A DNA stretch of 64,000 bases. Origin: Pasteurellaceae bacterium Macca. Its GTDB lineage: Bacteria > Pseudomonadota > Gammaproteobacteria > Enterobacterales > Pasteurellaceae. Below, piece after piece: positions 1 to 7,843 of this stretch. The notes beneath the pieces are model-generated. The model was given only the letters and a program-made list of their open reading frames with translations, was not told where the DNA came from and did not search any database. The stretch is from assembly GCA_023101485.1 (NCBI GenBank), contig LVZB01000013.1, positions 1-64,000 on the forward strand, given 5' to 3'. The position numbers and the translations under genes were made by a program. How positions within the stretch are numbered: the first letter of the stretch is position 1; the number at the start of each line of letters is the position of its first letter.

Positions 1-667
1 GCCACTCTTGGTTTAAAGCCTCTTGCTTGAAAGGCGTTAAAGGCTTGCATTGCAATATATTCGTGAGGGTCTTGTCGTCTATCAAAGGCGACATTTGCGA
101 ATAAGGGAGCTAACATTGCTTTGGTGTAGCCTAAATTGTTGCGATACTCGGTAACGTGGGTATAAACCTTTGAGGCAAAGGGAGAATTTAAGGCTCGCAA
201 AGGTGGTTCTAGCGTTGCCAATAATTCAAGGTGTTGTGTAAAGCAAACCAATTGCTCAGTAATACGTTGCGGTTGTCTTCGCTCATTTCTACTGTGAATG
301 TTAGTTCGGGAATTGCAAGCGGTCGATTTTCTGCGTTTTTTTGCCCTTCTCCTTTGTGCATAGCTAAAAACGCTCTTAGCACAACAAGGTGGAATTTTGG
401 GGAAATCCAAGTGGCATAGGCGAGGGCTAATTCTTCGCAAGCGTATGTGCCACGATAACGCCCACCATTGATTGAATTAACCAGTCTAGGAATTTCTAGA
501 CTGCTTTCTTTATGTAATTCTTCGATCAATTCTTGGGTTTGTTTGTTAGCAAGAAATAAAGACGGTTGATGACGAGGTTCATTTCCACCGATTTTATGAA
601 GGTCATTTAAGGAATAGAGATTATCAAGCGTACGAATAGTAGTGTTGAGAATAGTTAAGTTTGTCAT
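1..667 (-). pseudogene. KilA-N domain phage antirepressor-like protein, frameshifted and cut by window edge
   Basis: The first 150 or so codons (667 down to about 243) encode a KilA-N type DNA-binding protein, with the segments GGRYRGTYACEELALAYA and WISPKFHLVVLRAF typical of that domain. The frame then stops at 209, but the next frame continues at once with a matching C-terminal region (FTQHLELLATLEPPLRAL ... GYTKAMLAPLFANVAF) that runs off the window at base 1. One extra T in the T3 run near 240-242 would restore WFAFTQHLELL, so a 1-nt homopolymer deletion splits the gene. Such proteins are prophage antirepressors or accessory regulators; the c4-like RNA just upstream fits that. Whether the break is biological or a sequencing error cannot be told here. 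Confidence 0.75.
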
Positions 668-689
668 AAAGACCTCTGATGATTTAGTT

Positions 690-800
690 AATAGAGATGA
701 TCACTTAGTGGGTGATCGGGCTTCAACTACCGCATCAGACGGCGGAACTTATTTCCCGAAGGTATTTTATTAAGTTCTCTCGACCCGATCATAGATCGCA
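690..800 (-). ncRNA. c4-like antisense RNA leader of the antirepressor gene (candidate)
   Basis: Read on the minus strand, this leader folds into nested stems. ATCGGG (complement of 784-789) pairs with CCCGAT (complement of 715-720) and encloses GAACTTA/TAAGTTC (745-751 with 771-777) and a CCGC/GCGG hairpin (730-733 with 742-745). A GATCAC/GTGATC hairpin (699-704 with 712-717) follows. A multi-stem RNA directly upstream of an antirepressor gene is the arrangement of phage P1/P7 c4 antisense RNA and its homologues. The call rests on position and hand-drawn pairing, not a covariance-model hit. Confidence 0.5.
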
Positions 801-904
801 CTATGATTTTTCTAATGGCAGGAAAAAATCACAGATTTTAGGTACAAAAAACCGCTTGCTGACGGGTGCGGATTTCCGCTGATGTTTAGTAGTGAAAAAA
901 GATT

Positions 905-933
905 AAACAAAAAGCCCTTGCTGTCAAGGGCTT
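905..933 (-). terminator. intrinsic terminator after hicAB
   Basis: AAGCCCTTG (912-920) pairs with CAAGGGCTT (925-933) around a CTGT loop. On the minus strand the hairpin is followed by TTTTTGTTT. It ends the hicAB transcript before the c4/KilA-N unit begins. Confidence 0.85.
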
Positions 934-940
934 GGAGAGA

Positions 941-1356
941 TTAAGCAACGCCTAACTGTAATTGTTTGCCTAGCGAACGTAGGGCATTGTGGATAGTGTC
1001 AATTTCGTGTTGTGGTGAATGTTGGTAACTCGTTGGCATTTCTTGCGGTTTAACGCCGATTCTTCGGCTAATTCGCTTTGGGAAACCCGTTGAGCCACCA
1101 TTTCATTTAGTAACAAAACTTTGGCAAAGACACTTGCTGGCAATTCGATAAGTTGTTCATCTGCCATTGGTTCGCTAGGCATTGGCACAGTGCGGAAATC
1201 TTCAAAGTAGAACTCCATTGCGGTGATGAGTGCATCTTTGCCATTGCTTGGGCTTCGGTGAGATTGTCGCCACAGGTAATCGCTTCGGGAATATCTCGAA
1301 AGGTAACAGCGTATAGACCGTTTTTCATCTTGTTCAAATTTTGCGGGATAAAACAT
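941..1356 (-). pseudogene. hicB: HicB antitoxin, frame broken at about five places
   Basis: Piecing the three minus frames together gives a full HicB: MFYPAKFEQDE, then NGLYAVTFRDIPEAITCGDN, then DALITAMEFYFEDF, then an HTH C-terminus (QSELAEE-IGVKPQEM-QRVTNIHHNTK-IDTIHNALRSLGKQL). Frame changes fall at an A5 run near 1320, an A3 run near 1245, an AA near 1062, a CC near 1043 and an A3 near 1010; each is a one-base change that restores the family consensus. HicB normally neutralises HicA and represses the operon through its HTH. A dead antitoxin beside an intact toxin would be expected to be harmful, so sequencing error is a serious alternative. Confidence 0.75.
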
Positions 1357-1393
1357 TTTTGCTCCTTAAAATGCCCCCTTTCAGGGGCATTGG

Positions 1394-1570
1394 TTAGATT
1401 AAACCAAGTTGCTTTTTAATCGCTATCTCTGTTGGCTTGGGAATTTCTTGCCCTTTATGCTTTGAGAGAGTGGATTGCTTGCCGTTGTAGTAGAGTTTGA
1501 GGTGGTTACTGCCTGCTTTTACTTCAACGCCTTGCCGTTGCAACCATCTTAAAAGTTCACTTTGTTTCAC
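1394..1570 (-). CDS. hicA: HicA family mRNA interferase toxin
   Basis: 58 codons from GTG (1570) to TAA, with a GGAGG ribosome site at 1575-1579 five bases upstream. The product begins VKQSELLRWLQRQGVEV and contains the dsRBD-like HicA core with the catalytic histidine region GSNHLKLYYNGKQST and the C-terminus IPKPTEIAIKKQLGL. Length and order (hicA before hicB) are usual for the family. HicA cleaves mRNA unless bound by HicB. It reads cleanly through, unlike its partner. It lies between two phage transcription units and is probably a prophage accessory (moron) module. Confidence 0.85.
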   Translation of the reverse strand: MKQSELLRWLQRQGVEVKAGSNHLKLYYNGKQSTLSKHKGQEIPKPTEIAIKKQLGLI

Positions 1571-1600
1571 TGTGCCTCCGTGTTGTTTTAAGATGCGAGT

Positions 1601-1650
1601 ATTGTAAACAAAATGTTTAAGATGGCAAGAAAAATCAACAAAAATGTTTA
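1601..1650 (-). promoter_or_regulatory. hicAB promoter and probable operator repeats
   Basis: On the minus strand, TTGCCA (complement of 1623-1628) and TACAAT (complement of 1601-1606) are separated by 16 bp. Two near-identical direct repeats, AACAAAATGTTTA (1607-1619) and AACAAAAATGTTTA (1637-1650), lie in and just upstream of the spacer, where HicB autoregulation would be expected. Operator function is inferred. Confidence 0.6.
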
Positions 1651-1675
1651 AAATATTTCAAAGAGAAGGGAAACA

Positions 1676-2120
1676 ATGCCAATCACACTTGAACAGCGTG
1701 GCAACGGGCTAGAAGCCTTGTTGCAACAACTTCAACAGCTCAAAGCCCAAGCGGTTTATGTGGGCGTACCAGATTCTGCGAACCCTACCGTAGAAGGTAC
1801 TTCACTCAATCTAGCAACGCTGGCGGCGATTTTAGAGCTTGGCAATGAACGTATCCCTTCTCGCCCTTTTTTACGGCAAACCTTGGCAGACAATCAGCAA
1901 AAATATGTTGAATTTTTTTGCTGAACAATACCAATCCGGCGTGGAGATTCCATTGATTTATCAACGCTTAGCGTTAATGGTGCAAGGTGATGTGCAAGAA
2001 AATATTGCCAACGGAGACTGGACAGCCAATGCCCCAAGTACCATTAAACGCAAAAAATCCAGCCGACCGTTAATTGATACGGGGCATTTACGGCAGTCTA
2101 TTATTGGAGTTGTCAGATGA
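1676..2120 (+). pseudogene. phage tail completion / virion morphogenesis protein, frameshift in T7 run
   Basis: The ORF from ATG 1676 reads MPITLEQRGNGLEAL and ends in a stop just after a T7 run (about 1913-1919). The overlapping frame carries on as FFAEQYQSGVEIPLIYQRLA to 2120. Joined, they give about 147 residues with the tail-completion / HK97 gp10-type hallmarks SRPFLRQTL and TIKRKKSSRPLIDTGHLRQSI. This protein caps the head-proximal end of the tail. A one-base change in the T run repairs it, so sequencing error is likely. First gene of the plus-strand tail operon in the window. Confidence 0.7.
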
Positions 2121-2489
2121 GATTACTGAATCAATCAGCCCGTTTTCGCAATCGGCGATTTCGTCAGACCATACAAGTCAAACGGCTTGCCGGTCAGCAT
2201 TCAGTGTCGGGGTTTAAGGCGGAATACGTTGAAGAGCGTTTGACGGCTATCGTTATCCCCACGACACCGCAAGATATGTTGTTATTGCCAGAACAAGAGC
2301 GGTAATTTGCCGTCAATTAAAGTCTTGACCTTGGTTGCCCTGAATATTGGGGATTTGGTTTTGCACCAAGGGATAGAATACAAAATCCAAACCAAAGCAC
2401 ACTGGGGAGATTATGGATACCATCACCAAATCGCAGTTCGACATAGCCCAACTGCGAAAGTGGATTCAACAGGCTTTGCAACTGCCTGA
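2117..2489 (+). pseudogene. phage head-tail / tail protein, one-base frameshift
   Basis: Starts at ATG 2117, overlapping the previous stop by 4 bp. It reads MRLLNQSARFRNRRFRQTIQ to PEQER, then hits TAA at 2303. Dropping the T at 2303 lets the frame continue NLPSIKVLTLVALNIGDLVL and on to 2489. The composite of about 123 residues resembles small proteins next to tail completion genes in P2-like and Mu-like phages (motif LPEx(3)xxPSIKxxT...LNIGDL). The last 77 nt overlap the next gene, so the true 3' end may lie earlier. I cannot assign a specific structural role. Confidence 0.55.
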
Positions 2490-2931
2490 ACAAGCGGTGA
2501 TTTCTGCGGGATTACCTGAAAATGCGTTGTCAGCGTTTATTACGGTAGATGTGGCATTTAGCCGTGAAATCGGCAGTAGTGTTCGGCGATTTACAGGGAG
2601 CGAGGAGTGGATTTACACCGCTTTGCTTTCCACGGTTAGCTTGTCGGCGTATGGTAAAAATGCCTATTTCGTGGCGAATAAACTCCGCACGCTATTACAA
2701 AGCTCAGCGGCTTTGTCGTTTTTCAAAGCCCAGAAAGCAGGCATTGTGAGCTTTTCGGATGTGCGTAATCTCACCGCTACCGTGGGGGCAGATTATGAAG
2801 AGCGTGGGCAGTTCGATATGGTGATTTCCCATTCACATGTTGTCGCTGTGCCGTTGGATGCTATCGCCCAAGTCGATATTCACACCCAAACTTTTTCCCA
2901 TTCATCTATTCAACCGATTACAGAGGAGTAA
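2413..2931 (+). CDS. phage neck terminator-like protein
   Basis: 172 residues beginning MDTITKSQFDIAQLRKWIQQ, with the central VDVAFSREIGSSVRRFTGSE and a C-terminal beta-rich half (DYEERGQFDMVISHSHVV). It resembles the gp12-like neck terminator family that sits just before the sheath gene in DUF3383-type myophages. The family call is from gene order and general resemblance. It is followed within 6 nt by the sheath gene. The start overlaps the upstream frame; no alternative start has a better ribosome site. Confidence 0.6.
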   Translation: MDTITKSQFDIAQLRKWIQQALQLPEQAVISAGLPENALSAFITVDVAFSREIGSSVRRFTGSEEWIYTALLSTVSLSAYGKNAYFVANKLRTLLQSSAALSFFKAQKAGIVSFSDVRNLTATVGADYEERGQFDMVISHSHVVAVPLDAIAQVDIHTQTFSHSSIQPITEE

Positions 2932-2936
2932 TCATT

Positions 2937-4445
2937 ATGGCAATGTCCATTCAAAATGTGGTCAATGTGCAGATTAATACCACGCCGAAATCCGCCGTGC
3001 GTAAATCTTTTGGCATTGTAGCCCTTTTTACGATTGAGCGAGGTCAGGCATTTAATGATGCCAAAACCCGTTATGTCTATGTGAACAGTCAGCAAGAAGT
3101 GGAACAGCTTTTTGGCGCAACTTCCGAAACCGCAAAAGCGGCACTGCCGTTTTTTGCTCAATCGCCCCGTGCTAAACAGTTGGTGATTGTTCGTTGGAAC
3201 AAAAATGAAACCACGCTCCCCGCCCAAGCGAATCAGTTAGCTGGCGTGCCGATTAACAGCTTAATTGATGAGTTTAAACGCATTACCAGCGGTCAATTTT
3301 CACTGCCTGTGGGCGAGAAAGTCATTCAAGTCAGTGGTTTAAATTTAACTGAGTGTGCAGATTTCACCGCGGTTGCCACTAAAATCAATGCGGAATTTAC
3401 CAAGCAGAAACTAGGCATTACGGCAAGTTTTGATACCACGGGTAGTCGTTTTCTGTTTACCAGTGATACCGTCAATGCACATCCGAGTACTGTATTGGGC
3501 TTTGTCAGTGAAGGGAATGGCAGTGGGCAGAATATCGGGAGTATGCTGAAACTCCAAGCAGGGCAAGCCTTTCAAACCTTGGGCAAAGCCGCCTTAACCA
3601 TTCAAGCGGAAACGGTAGGCGAGGCGTTATTAAGCGTGAGCGAAGTGAATAATGACTGGTACGCCTTTACCTTTTCCACGCAATTAACCGATGAACAACT
3701 GGAAACGGCGGCGAAATTTGCCCAAGCCAACGACAAACTTTTTGGTGCTAATGTGATTTTACCAGCTCACCTGGAATGGTCGCCAAATAATATCTACAAA
3801 AAAATGTACGATGCAGGTTTATTCCGTGTGTTGCCGATGTTTGATAAAAACGATCTCTATCCGTGTTCTTCGGCGTTGGCACGACTGCTTTCGATGAACT
3901 TTGCAGCGAACAACTCCACCATTACGTTGAAATTCAAAACGCAGCCAACGATTACCGCAGATGAGATCACCGCAACCGAACACGCCAAAGCCAAACGATT
4001 AGGGATTAACACCTACACCTACTATGATGATGTGGCTATGATTGCCGAAGGAACGGTGCTGGGTGGGCGATTTGCTGATGAAATTGTGATTCTTGATTGG
4101 TTTCGAGATGCGGTGCAAAAAGAGGTCTTCGCTCGACTATATAAATCACCAACCAAAATCCCTTTAACAGATGCCGGTCAAGCCATTTTAATGGCCGCCG
4201 TGGAGAAAGTCTGCCTAGAAGGCGTTTATAACGGGGCATTCGCACCGGGCGTTTGGACGGGCGACAGCTTCGGGAATTTACACACCGATGACTACCTTGA
4301 AAAAGGCTTTTATGTCTATGCCGCGCCGATGTCTACCCTCTCGGATAGCGACCGAGAACAGCGTAAAGCCACGCCGATTCAAGTGGCCGTGAAACTCGCC
4401 GGAGCGATTCATCACGTGGATGTGTTAGTGAATTTTAATCGCTAA
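2937..4445 (+). CDS. DUF3383 family tail sheath protein
   Basis: 502 residues, begins MAMSIQNVVNVQINTTPKSA. N-terminal IERGQAFNDAKTRYVYVNSQ and the C-terminal region ending VAVKLAGAIHHVDVLVNFNR are typical of DUF3383, the contractile tail sheath subunit of a large set of myophages. It makes the outer tail cylinder that contracts on infection. Upstream ribosome site GGAG at about 2926. It is followed by a strong hairpin and then the tube gene, the usual sheath-tube order. Full length, with no disruption seen. Confidence 0.8.
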   Translation: MAMSIQNVVNVQINTTPKSAVRKSFGIVALFTIERGQAFNDAKTRYVYVNSQQEVEQLFGATSETAKAALPFFAQSPRAKQLVIVRWNKNETTLPAQANQLAGVPINSLIDEFKRITSGQFSLPVGEKVIQVSGLNLTECADFTAVATKINAEFTKQKLGITASFDTTGSRFLFTSDTVNAHPSTVLGFVSEGNGSGQNIGSMLKLQAGQAFQTLGKAALTIQAETVGEALLSVSEVNNDWYAFTFSTQLTDEQLETAAKFAQANDKLFGANVILPAHLEWSPNNIYKKMYDAGLFRVLPMFDKNDLYPCSSALARLLSMNFAANNSTITLKFKTQPTITADEITATEHAKAKRLGINTYTYYDDVAMIAEGTVLGGRFADEIVILDWFRDAVQKEVFARLYKSPTKIPLTDAGQAILMAAVEKVCLEGVYNGAFAPGVWTGDSFGNLHTDDYLEKGFYVYAAPMSTLSDSDREQRKATPIQVAVKLAGAIHHVDVLVNFNR

Positions 4446-4455
4446 TGTTCGATAG

Positions 4456-4482
4456 CCGACTTTGAGAAAAGTCGGTTTTTCT
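4456..4482 (+). terminator. intrinsic terminator between sheath and tube genes
   Basis: CCGACTTT (4456-4463) pairs with AAAGTCGG (4468-4475), loop GAGA, followed by TTTTTCTTTCT. This has the full form of a factor-independent terminator, yet lies inside the tail operon, 24 nt before the tube ATG. Partial read-through, late antitermination, or an unseen promoter for the tube would be needed. Confidence 0.8.
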
Positions 4483-4505
4483 TTCTGATTATTAAGGAAT
4501 TTTCT

Positions 4506-4937
4506 ATGGCAACATTCGATCCAAAACAAGTTATTGTGCTATTAGACGGGCGTGAAATCAATGATTGGTCTGATGGCAGTGATGTGATTAACGCCACAAA
4601 CCAAGTGGATGCAGGTTCTATGGTAATAGGCGCAGATGGACGGGGAATTTTTATTGCTAACCCTGATAAATCGGGCAAGTTAGTGTTAAAAACGAAACAG
4701 CATTCGGCGGATAACGCTTTTTTAAGCAAATTATTCAATCAACAGAAAAACGACATCAAAAGTTATACGCCGGTCACGTTGGTGATTCGTGATTTGCTTA
4801 ATGATGATGTATTAAGTGCCACCAAAGGTTATTTCACCACCCCACCGACTTTTGTGCGTGGCAATGGACACAATGCCCAAACCTGGACGTTGGTCTTTGA
4901 GCAAATGACGATGACGTTTGAAAAAGGAGTGCAGTAA
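4506..4937 (+). CDS. DUF3277 family tail tube protein
   Basis: 143 residues, MATFDPKQVIVLLDGREIND onward, containing AGSMVIGADGRGIFIANPDK and SGKLVLKTKQHSADN. DUF3277 proteins pair with DUF3383 sheaths and form the inner tail tube. Ribosome site AAGGA at about 4494. Its last base overlaps the start of the next gene (TAATG), indicating translational coupling. Confidence 0.8.
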   Translation: MATFDPKQVIVLLDGREINDWSDGSDVINATNQVDAGSMVIGADGRGIFIANPDKSGKLVLKTKQHSADNAFLSKLFNQQKNDIKSYTPVTLVIRDLLNDDVLSATKGYFTTPPTFVRGNGHNAQTWTLVFEQMTMTFEKGVQ

Positions 4938-5365
4938 TGGACGCACAGAAAAAAATTGAAATCGATAATGTCGATTATGTGATGACCCCTGCGAATGCCA
5001 TGTCCTCTTGGGTGGCGTTAAAAAATGCGTTTAAATTAGTGCAAGGGGTCGATTTATCGGCAAATTCTGGCAACGATAAACAAGCCGTGGGGATGGCATT
5101 ACTCACCCGCTTACTCGGCTCACTAGGAAGTGAAGAAGTTCGTGCATTGGAAACCATTGTGTTAAAACACACTTCTGCTCGCTTGTTGGATGGCACAACC
5201 TATCGCTTATCGGAGAAATTTGATGAGCACTTCAATCAACACCGCTCGCATCTTTTACGGATTTTAACTGAGGGGGTGATTTATCAATTTGCGGATTTTT
5301 TCAAAGGTGGGAGCGCATTGCTCAGCGCTATGCCACAGCTGAAAGCAACACCCAATCTCAATTAA
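4937..5365 (+). CDS. tail assembly chaperone (G-like, frame 0 product)
   Basis: 142 residues, MDAQKKIEIDNVDYVMTPAN, mostly helical. It lies between the tube and tape-measure genes, the position of the lambda G / P2 E type chaperone that coats the tape measure before tube polymerisation. A slippery heptamer (5296-5302) lies 21 codons before its stop and gives access to an extension in the -1 frame. Assigned from position and the overlapping-frame arrangement. Confidence 0.75.
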   Translation: MDAQKKIEIDNVDYVMTPANAMSSWVALKNAFKLVQGVDLSANSGNDKQAVGMALLTRLLGSLGSEEVRALETIVLKHTSARLLDGTTYRLSEKFDEHFNQHRSHLLRILTEGVIYQFADFFKGGSALLSAMPQLKATPNLN

Positions 5366-5559
5366 CGACAGGTAGTGTCGTTGATTGGTTTATCTTCACC
5401 CCGATTACTAAACATTACTGCACCTTAAACGAATTGAGAACAGTCTATTCATTGGCTGACTTGTTGTCTTTCCACGAGGTGATCGCCGAATTACACGAAA
5501 TGGAAGCCCACAATGCTACTGAACGAACTGCTCATCAAAATTGGCATCGATACCGATAG
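4937..5559 (+). CDS. tail assembly chaperone, -1 frameshift product (G-T-like)
   Basis: After slipping -1 at 5296-5302 the ribosome reads QRWERIAQRYATAESNTQSQ and on through LTTGSVVDWFIFTPITKHYC, LNELRTVYSLADLL and FHEVIAELHEMEAHNA to TAG at 5557-5559. The product is about 207 residues. The extension overlaps the first 47 nt of the tape-measure gene, as in lambda G-T. No separate start is needed for this ORF. By analogy the long form recruits tube subunits to the chaperone-coated tape measure. Confidence 0.7.
5296..5302 (+). promoter_or_regulatory. slippery heptamer T TTT TTC for programmed -1 frameshift
   Basis: In frame 0 the codons are GAT TTT TTC AAA; the heptamer T-TTT-TTC fits the X-XXY-YYZ rule, and both tRNAs can re-pair after slipping one base back. 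The -1 frame is open from before this point to 5559. Confidence 0.75.
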
Positions 5560-7828
5560 TGATGCCTTTGCTCAGCTCAACACCTTTGTCGAACAGGTTG
5601 GCAATTCCGCCGAACAAGCGGTCGATTTTTTAGGGAATTTTGCTGACACAGCAGAAAACGTGAGCCAGACTGTGAGTGAGCGTTTAGGTGATGTGCAAGT
5701 TGAATTGCCTGATACACCCCTTGATACGCAAGCCATTGAGCAGTGGCTAACGGGTATCGGTCAGGCATCTGACGTATTAGGCAATTTAACGGAAGAAATC
5801 AGCCAATTTGAACAACGCTCGGAAACCATGACCCCAGAAGCGGCGTTAAATGGTTGGTTGGATAAACTCGTTCAATCTGAGCATGTGTTTGCCGAAATGG
5901 GTATTTCCATGGAAGATCGGGGGCAGGCGCTTGCTGACATGCTGTTAGAAATGGGGGCAAGTGCCGAGCAATCAGAATCGGTGTTACTTGCGCTTTCAGA
6001 ACAGCTTAATAAAAATACCCAACAGCAAGAAATTGCTCAGCAATCTTTATCCTCTCAGCAACAAGTCCTTGAAAAAGATAATCACCAACGTATTCAACAA
6101 ACACAAACGCTAGGAAAGCAAACTCAGTCCATTGAAAAGCAGACTCAAGCGTTGGAAAAACAGTCCCAAGCCGAAAAAGAAAATGCTGTTCAAACTCAAA
6201 GTTTAACAAAGTCCATTATTAGCCTTGCGGCAACAAAAGTGGGACTTGATGGGCTGGGTGACAGTTTTGAGAAATTTGGTGGCAAACTGGGGAAATCACT
6301 CACATTAGGCAAGGCAATCGCTGGACTTACTGCAGCAATCGGTGCAGCCGCTGTCGGGTTAGTGGCTTTTACTAAATCACAGCTTGAAGCGTTAGATGCA
6401 GTGCATCAACTGGCGAATGTAACCGGGGAATCTGCGGAGCGGATTTATCAACTGGGTAAAGTCGCCGAAGTGAATGGTTCTTCGATAGAAGCCGCGCAGT
6501 CAAGTATTGAGGGGTTATCTAAAACAATTGGTGAAGCTGCATCGGGAATTGGTCGAGGCGCAAAAACCTTTGAGCAGTATGGCTTGAAAGCGAAAAATGT
6601 GCGTGGTGAGGTTAAAAGCACCACAGAAATTATGGGCGACGTTGCCGACAAAATGGAAAAAATGTCCAAAGCCGAGCAAATGGCGATGTTGTCTAAACTG
6701 GGCATTGATAGCTCTATGATTCAAACTTTACGTCTTGGGCGTAAAGCTTTAGAAGAGGAGATGGAAAGAAGAAAAGCGCTGACTTTTGGCGTAGGGACGG
6801 CAGAAAATGCCAAAACTGCCGCGGATTTTAATGATGCGATGACCACACTTTCTCAAATCTTTAAAAGTTTAGGGGAATATCTTGCCCTCCGTCTTGCCCC
6901 GATTATCACCGAGATTGCCGAAGCCTTTGCGGATTTTGCTGCCGAAAACGGCGATTTATTTACGGGATTTTTAGATGTCATTGGTAGCGTGCTGGGCTTT
7001 TTATTCGATTTTATTCGCGCTATTGGTCGTGTTATTGAGGGGGTTTTTGGCTGGAAGGTGGCGTTGGGCATTTTGGGGGCGGCCTTGTTATGGGTCAGTA
7101 AAGGAATGTTGCTGGCATTTGCCACGAGTCCAATTGCTTGGTTGATTGCGGCTCTTGTCGGTTTAATTCTCCTCGTTGAAGATTTTATGGTTTACTTAGA
7201 CGGTGGGGAAAGTGCCTTAGGGGATTTTTGGGAACCCTTCAAACAAGCATTGATTTGGGTGAAAACAAAATGGAATGAGCTGATGCAAGCCTTTGAAGAT
7301 AACCCCATTGAAGCCACATTTAGCTTGATAACCGATTTAATCTTACTGCCGTTTAAATTAGCGTTTGAAGCTGTTGTGGCGGCGTGGGAATTACTCACGG
7401 GGCAGAAAATCAATCTTGATGGCATTCGTAAAACCTTTGAAAAAATCAAAGAGCTGATTATGAATGCCTTCCGCAAGGCCTTTGATTGGGCGATTGAGCT
7501 TTGGAATAGCATTGTCACCAAATTCGGCGGTGAACCGATTGAAATCAAAGCCCAAGTGAAAACAGAAGCATTGGATGACACTTTACAAGCGGTCAGCAGT
7601 GTCGCTAATTTTGCAACAGGCATTGCGGGTATTGCTCAAGCTCCGACAATAGCCCAACAAGGGGCAACCAGCAATACACAAAACACGGATAATCGCCAAA
7701 CTAACAGTAACAACAAAATCACCAACCACTACACTATCAACGAGGCAAAAGATGCCAAAGCGACAGCGCGAGAAATTGACGTCAATCAACGTGCGATGTT
7801 GAATGCACAATCGACTGTGGTGGGGTAA
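5513..7828 (+). CDS. phage tail tape measure protein
   Basis: 771 residues, starting MLLNELLIKIGIDTDSDAFA at ATG 5513, inside the end of the chaperone extension. It has long helical and Gln-rich coiled-coil stretches (about residues 170-230, many EKQTQ-type repeats). Hydrophobic segments lie near 262-285 (AIAGLTAAIGAAAVGLVAF) and across about 485-560, and the C-terminus is polar and Asn-rich. These are standard tape-measure features. The protein sets tail length and is ejected with the DNA. It carries two uptake signals in frame (5614, 7585), so this part of the prophage has resided in an uptake-signal genome. Confidence 0.9.
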   Translation: MLLNELLIKIGIDTDSDAFAQLNTFVEQVGNSAEQAVDFLGNFADTAENVSQTVSERLGDVQVELPDTPLDTQAIEQWLTGIGQASDVLGNLTEEISQFEQRSETMTPEAALNGWLDKLVQSEHVFAEMGISMEDRGQALADMLLEMGASAEQSESVLLALSEQLNKNTQQQEIAQQSLSSQQQVLEKDNHQRIQQTQTLGKQTQSIEKQTQALEKQSQAEKENAVQTQSLTKSIISLAATKVGLDGLGDSFEKFGGKLGKSLTLGKAIAGLTAAIGAAAVGLVAFTKSQLEALDAVHQLANVTGESAERIYQLGKVAEVNGSSIEAAQSSIEGLSKTIGEAASGIGRGAKTFEQYGLKAKNVRGEVKSTTEIMGDVADKMEKMSKAEQMAMLSKLGIDSSMIQTLRLGRKALEEEMERRKALTFGVGTAENAKTAADFNDAMTTLSQIFKSLGEYLALRLAPIITEIAEAFADFAAENGDLFTGFLDVIGSVLGFLFDFIRAIGRVIEGVFGWKVALGILGAALLWVSKGMLLAFATSPIAWLIAALVGLILLVEDFMVYLDGGESALGDFWEPFKQALIWVKTKWNELMQAFEDNPIEATFSLITDLILLPFKLAFEAVVAAWELLTGQKINLDGIRKTFEKIKELIMNAFRKAFDWAIELWNSIVTKFGGEPIEIKAQVKTEALDDTLQAVSSVANFATGIAGIAQAPTIAQQGATSNTQNTDNRQTNSNNKITNHYTINEAKDAKATAREIDVNQRAMLNAQSTVVG

Positions 7829-7843
7829 CTTCAGGTAATCATT

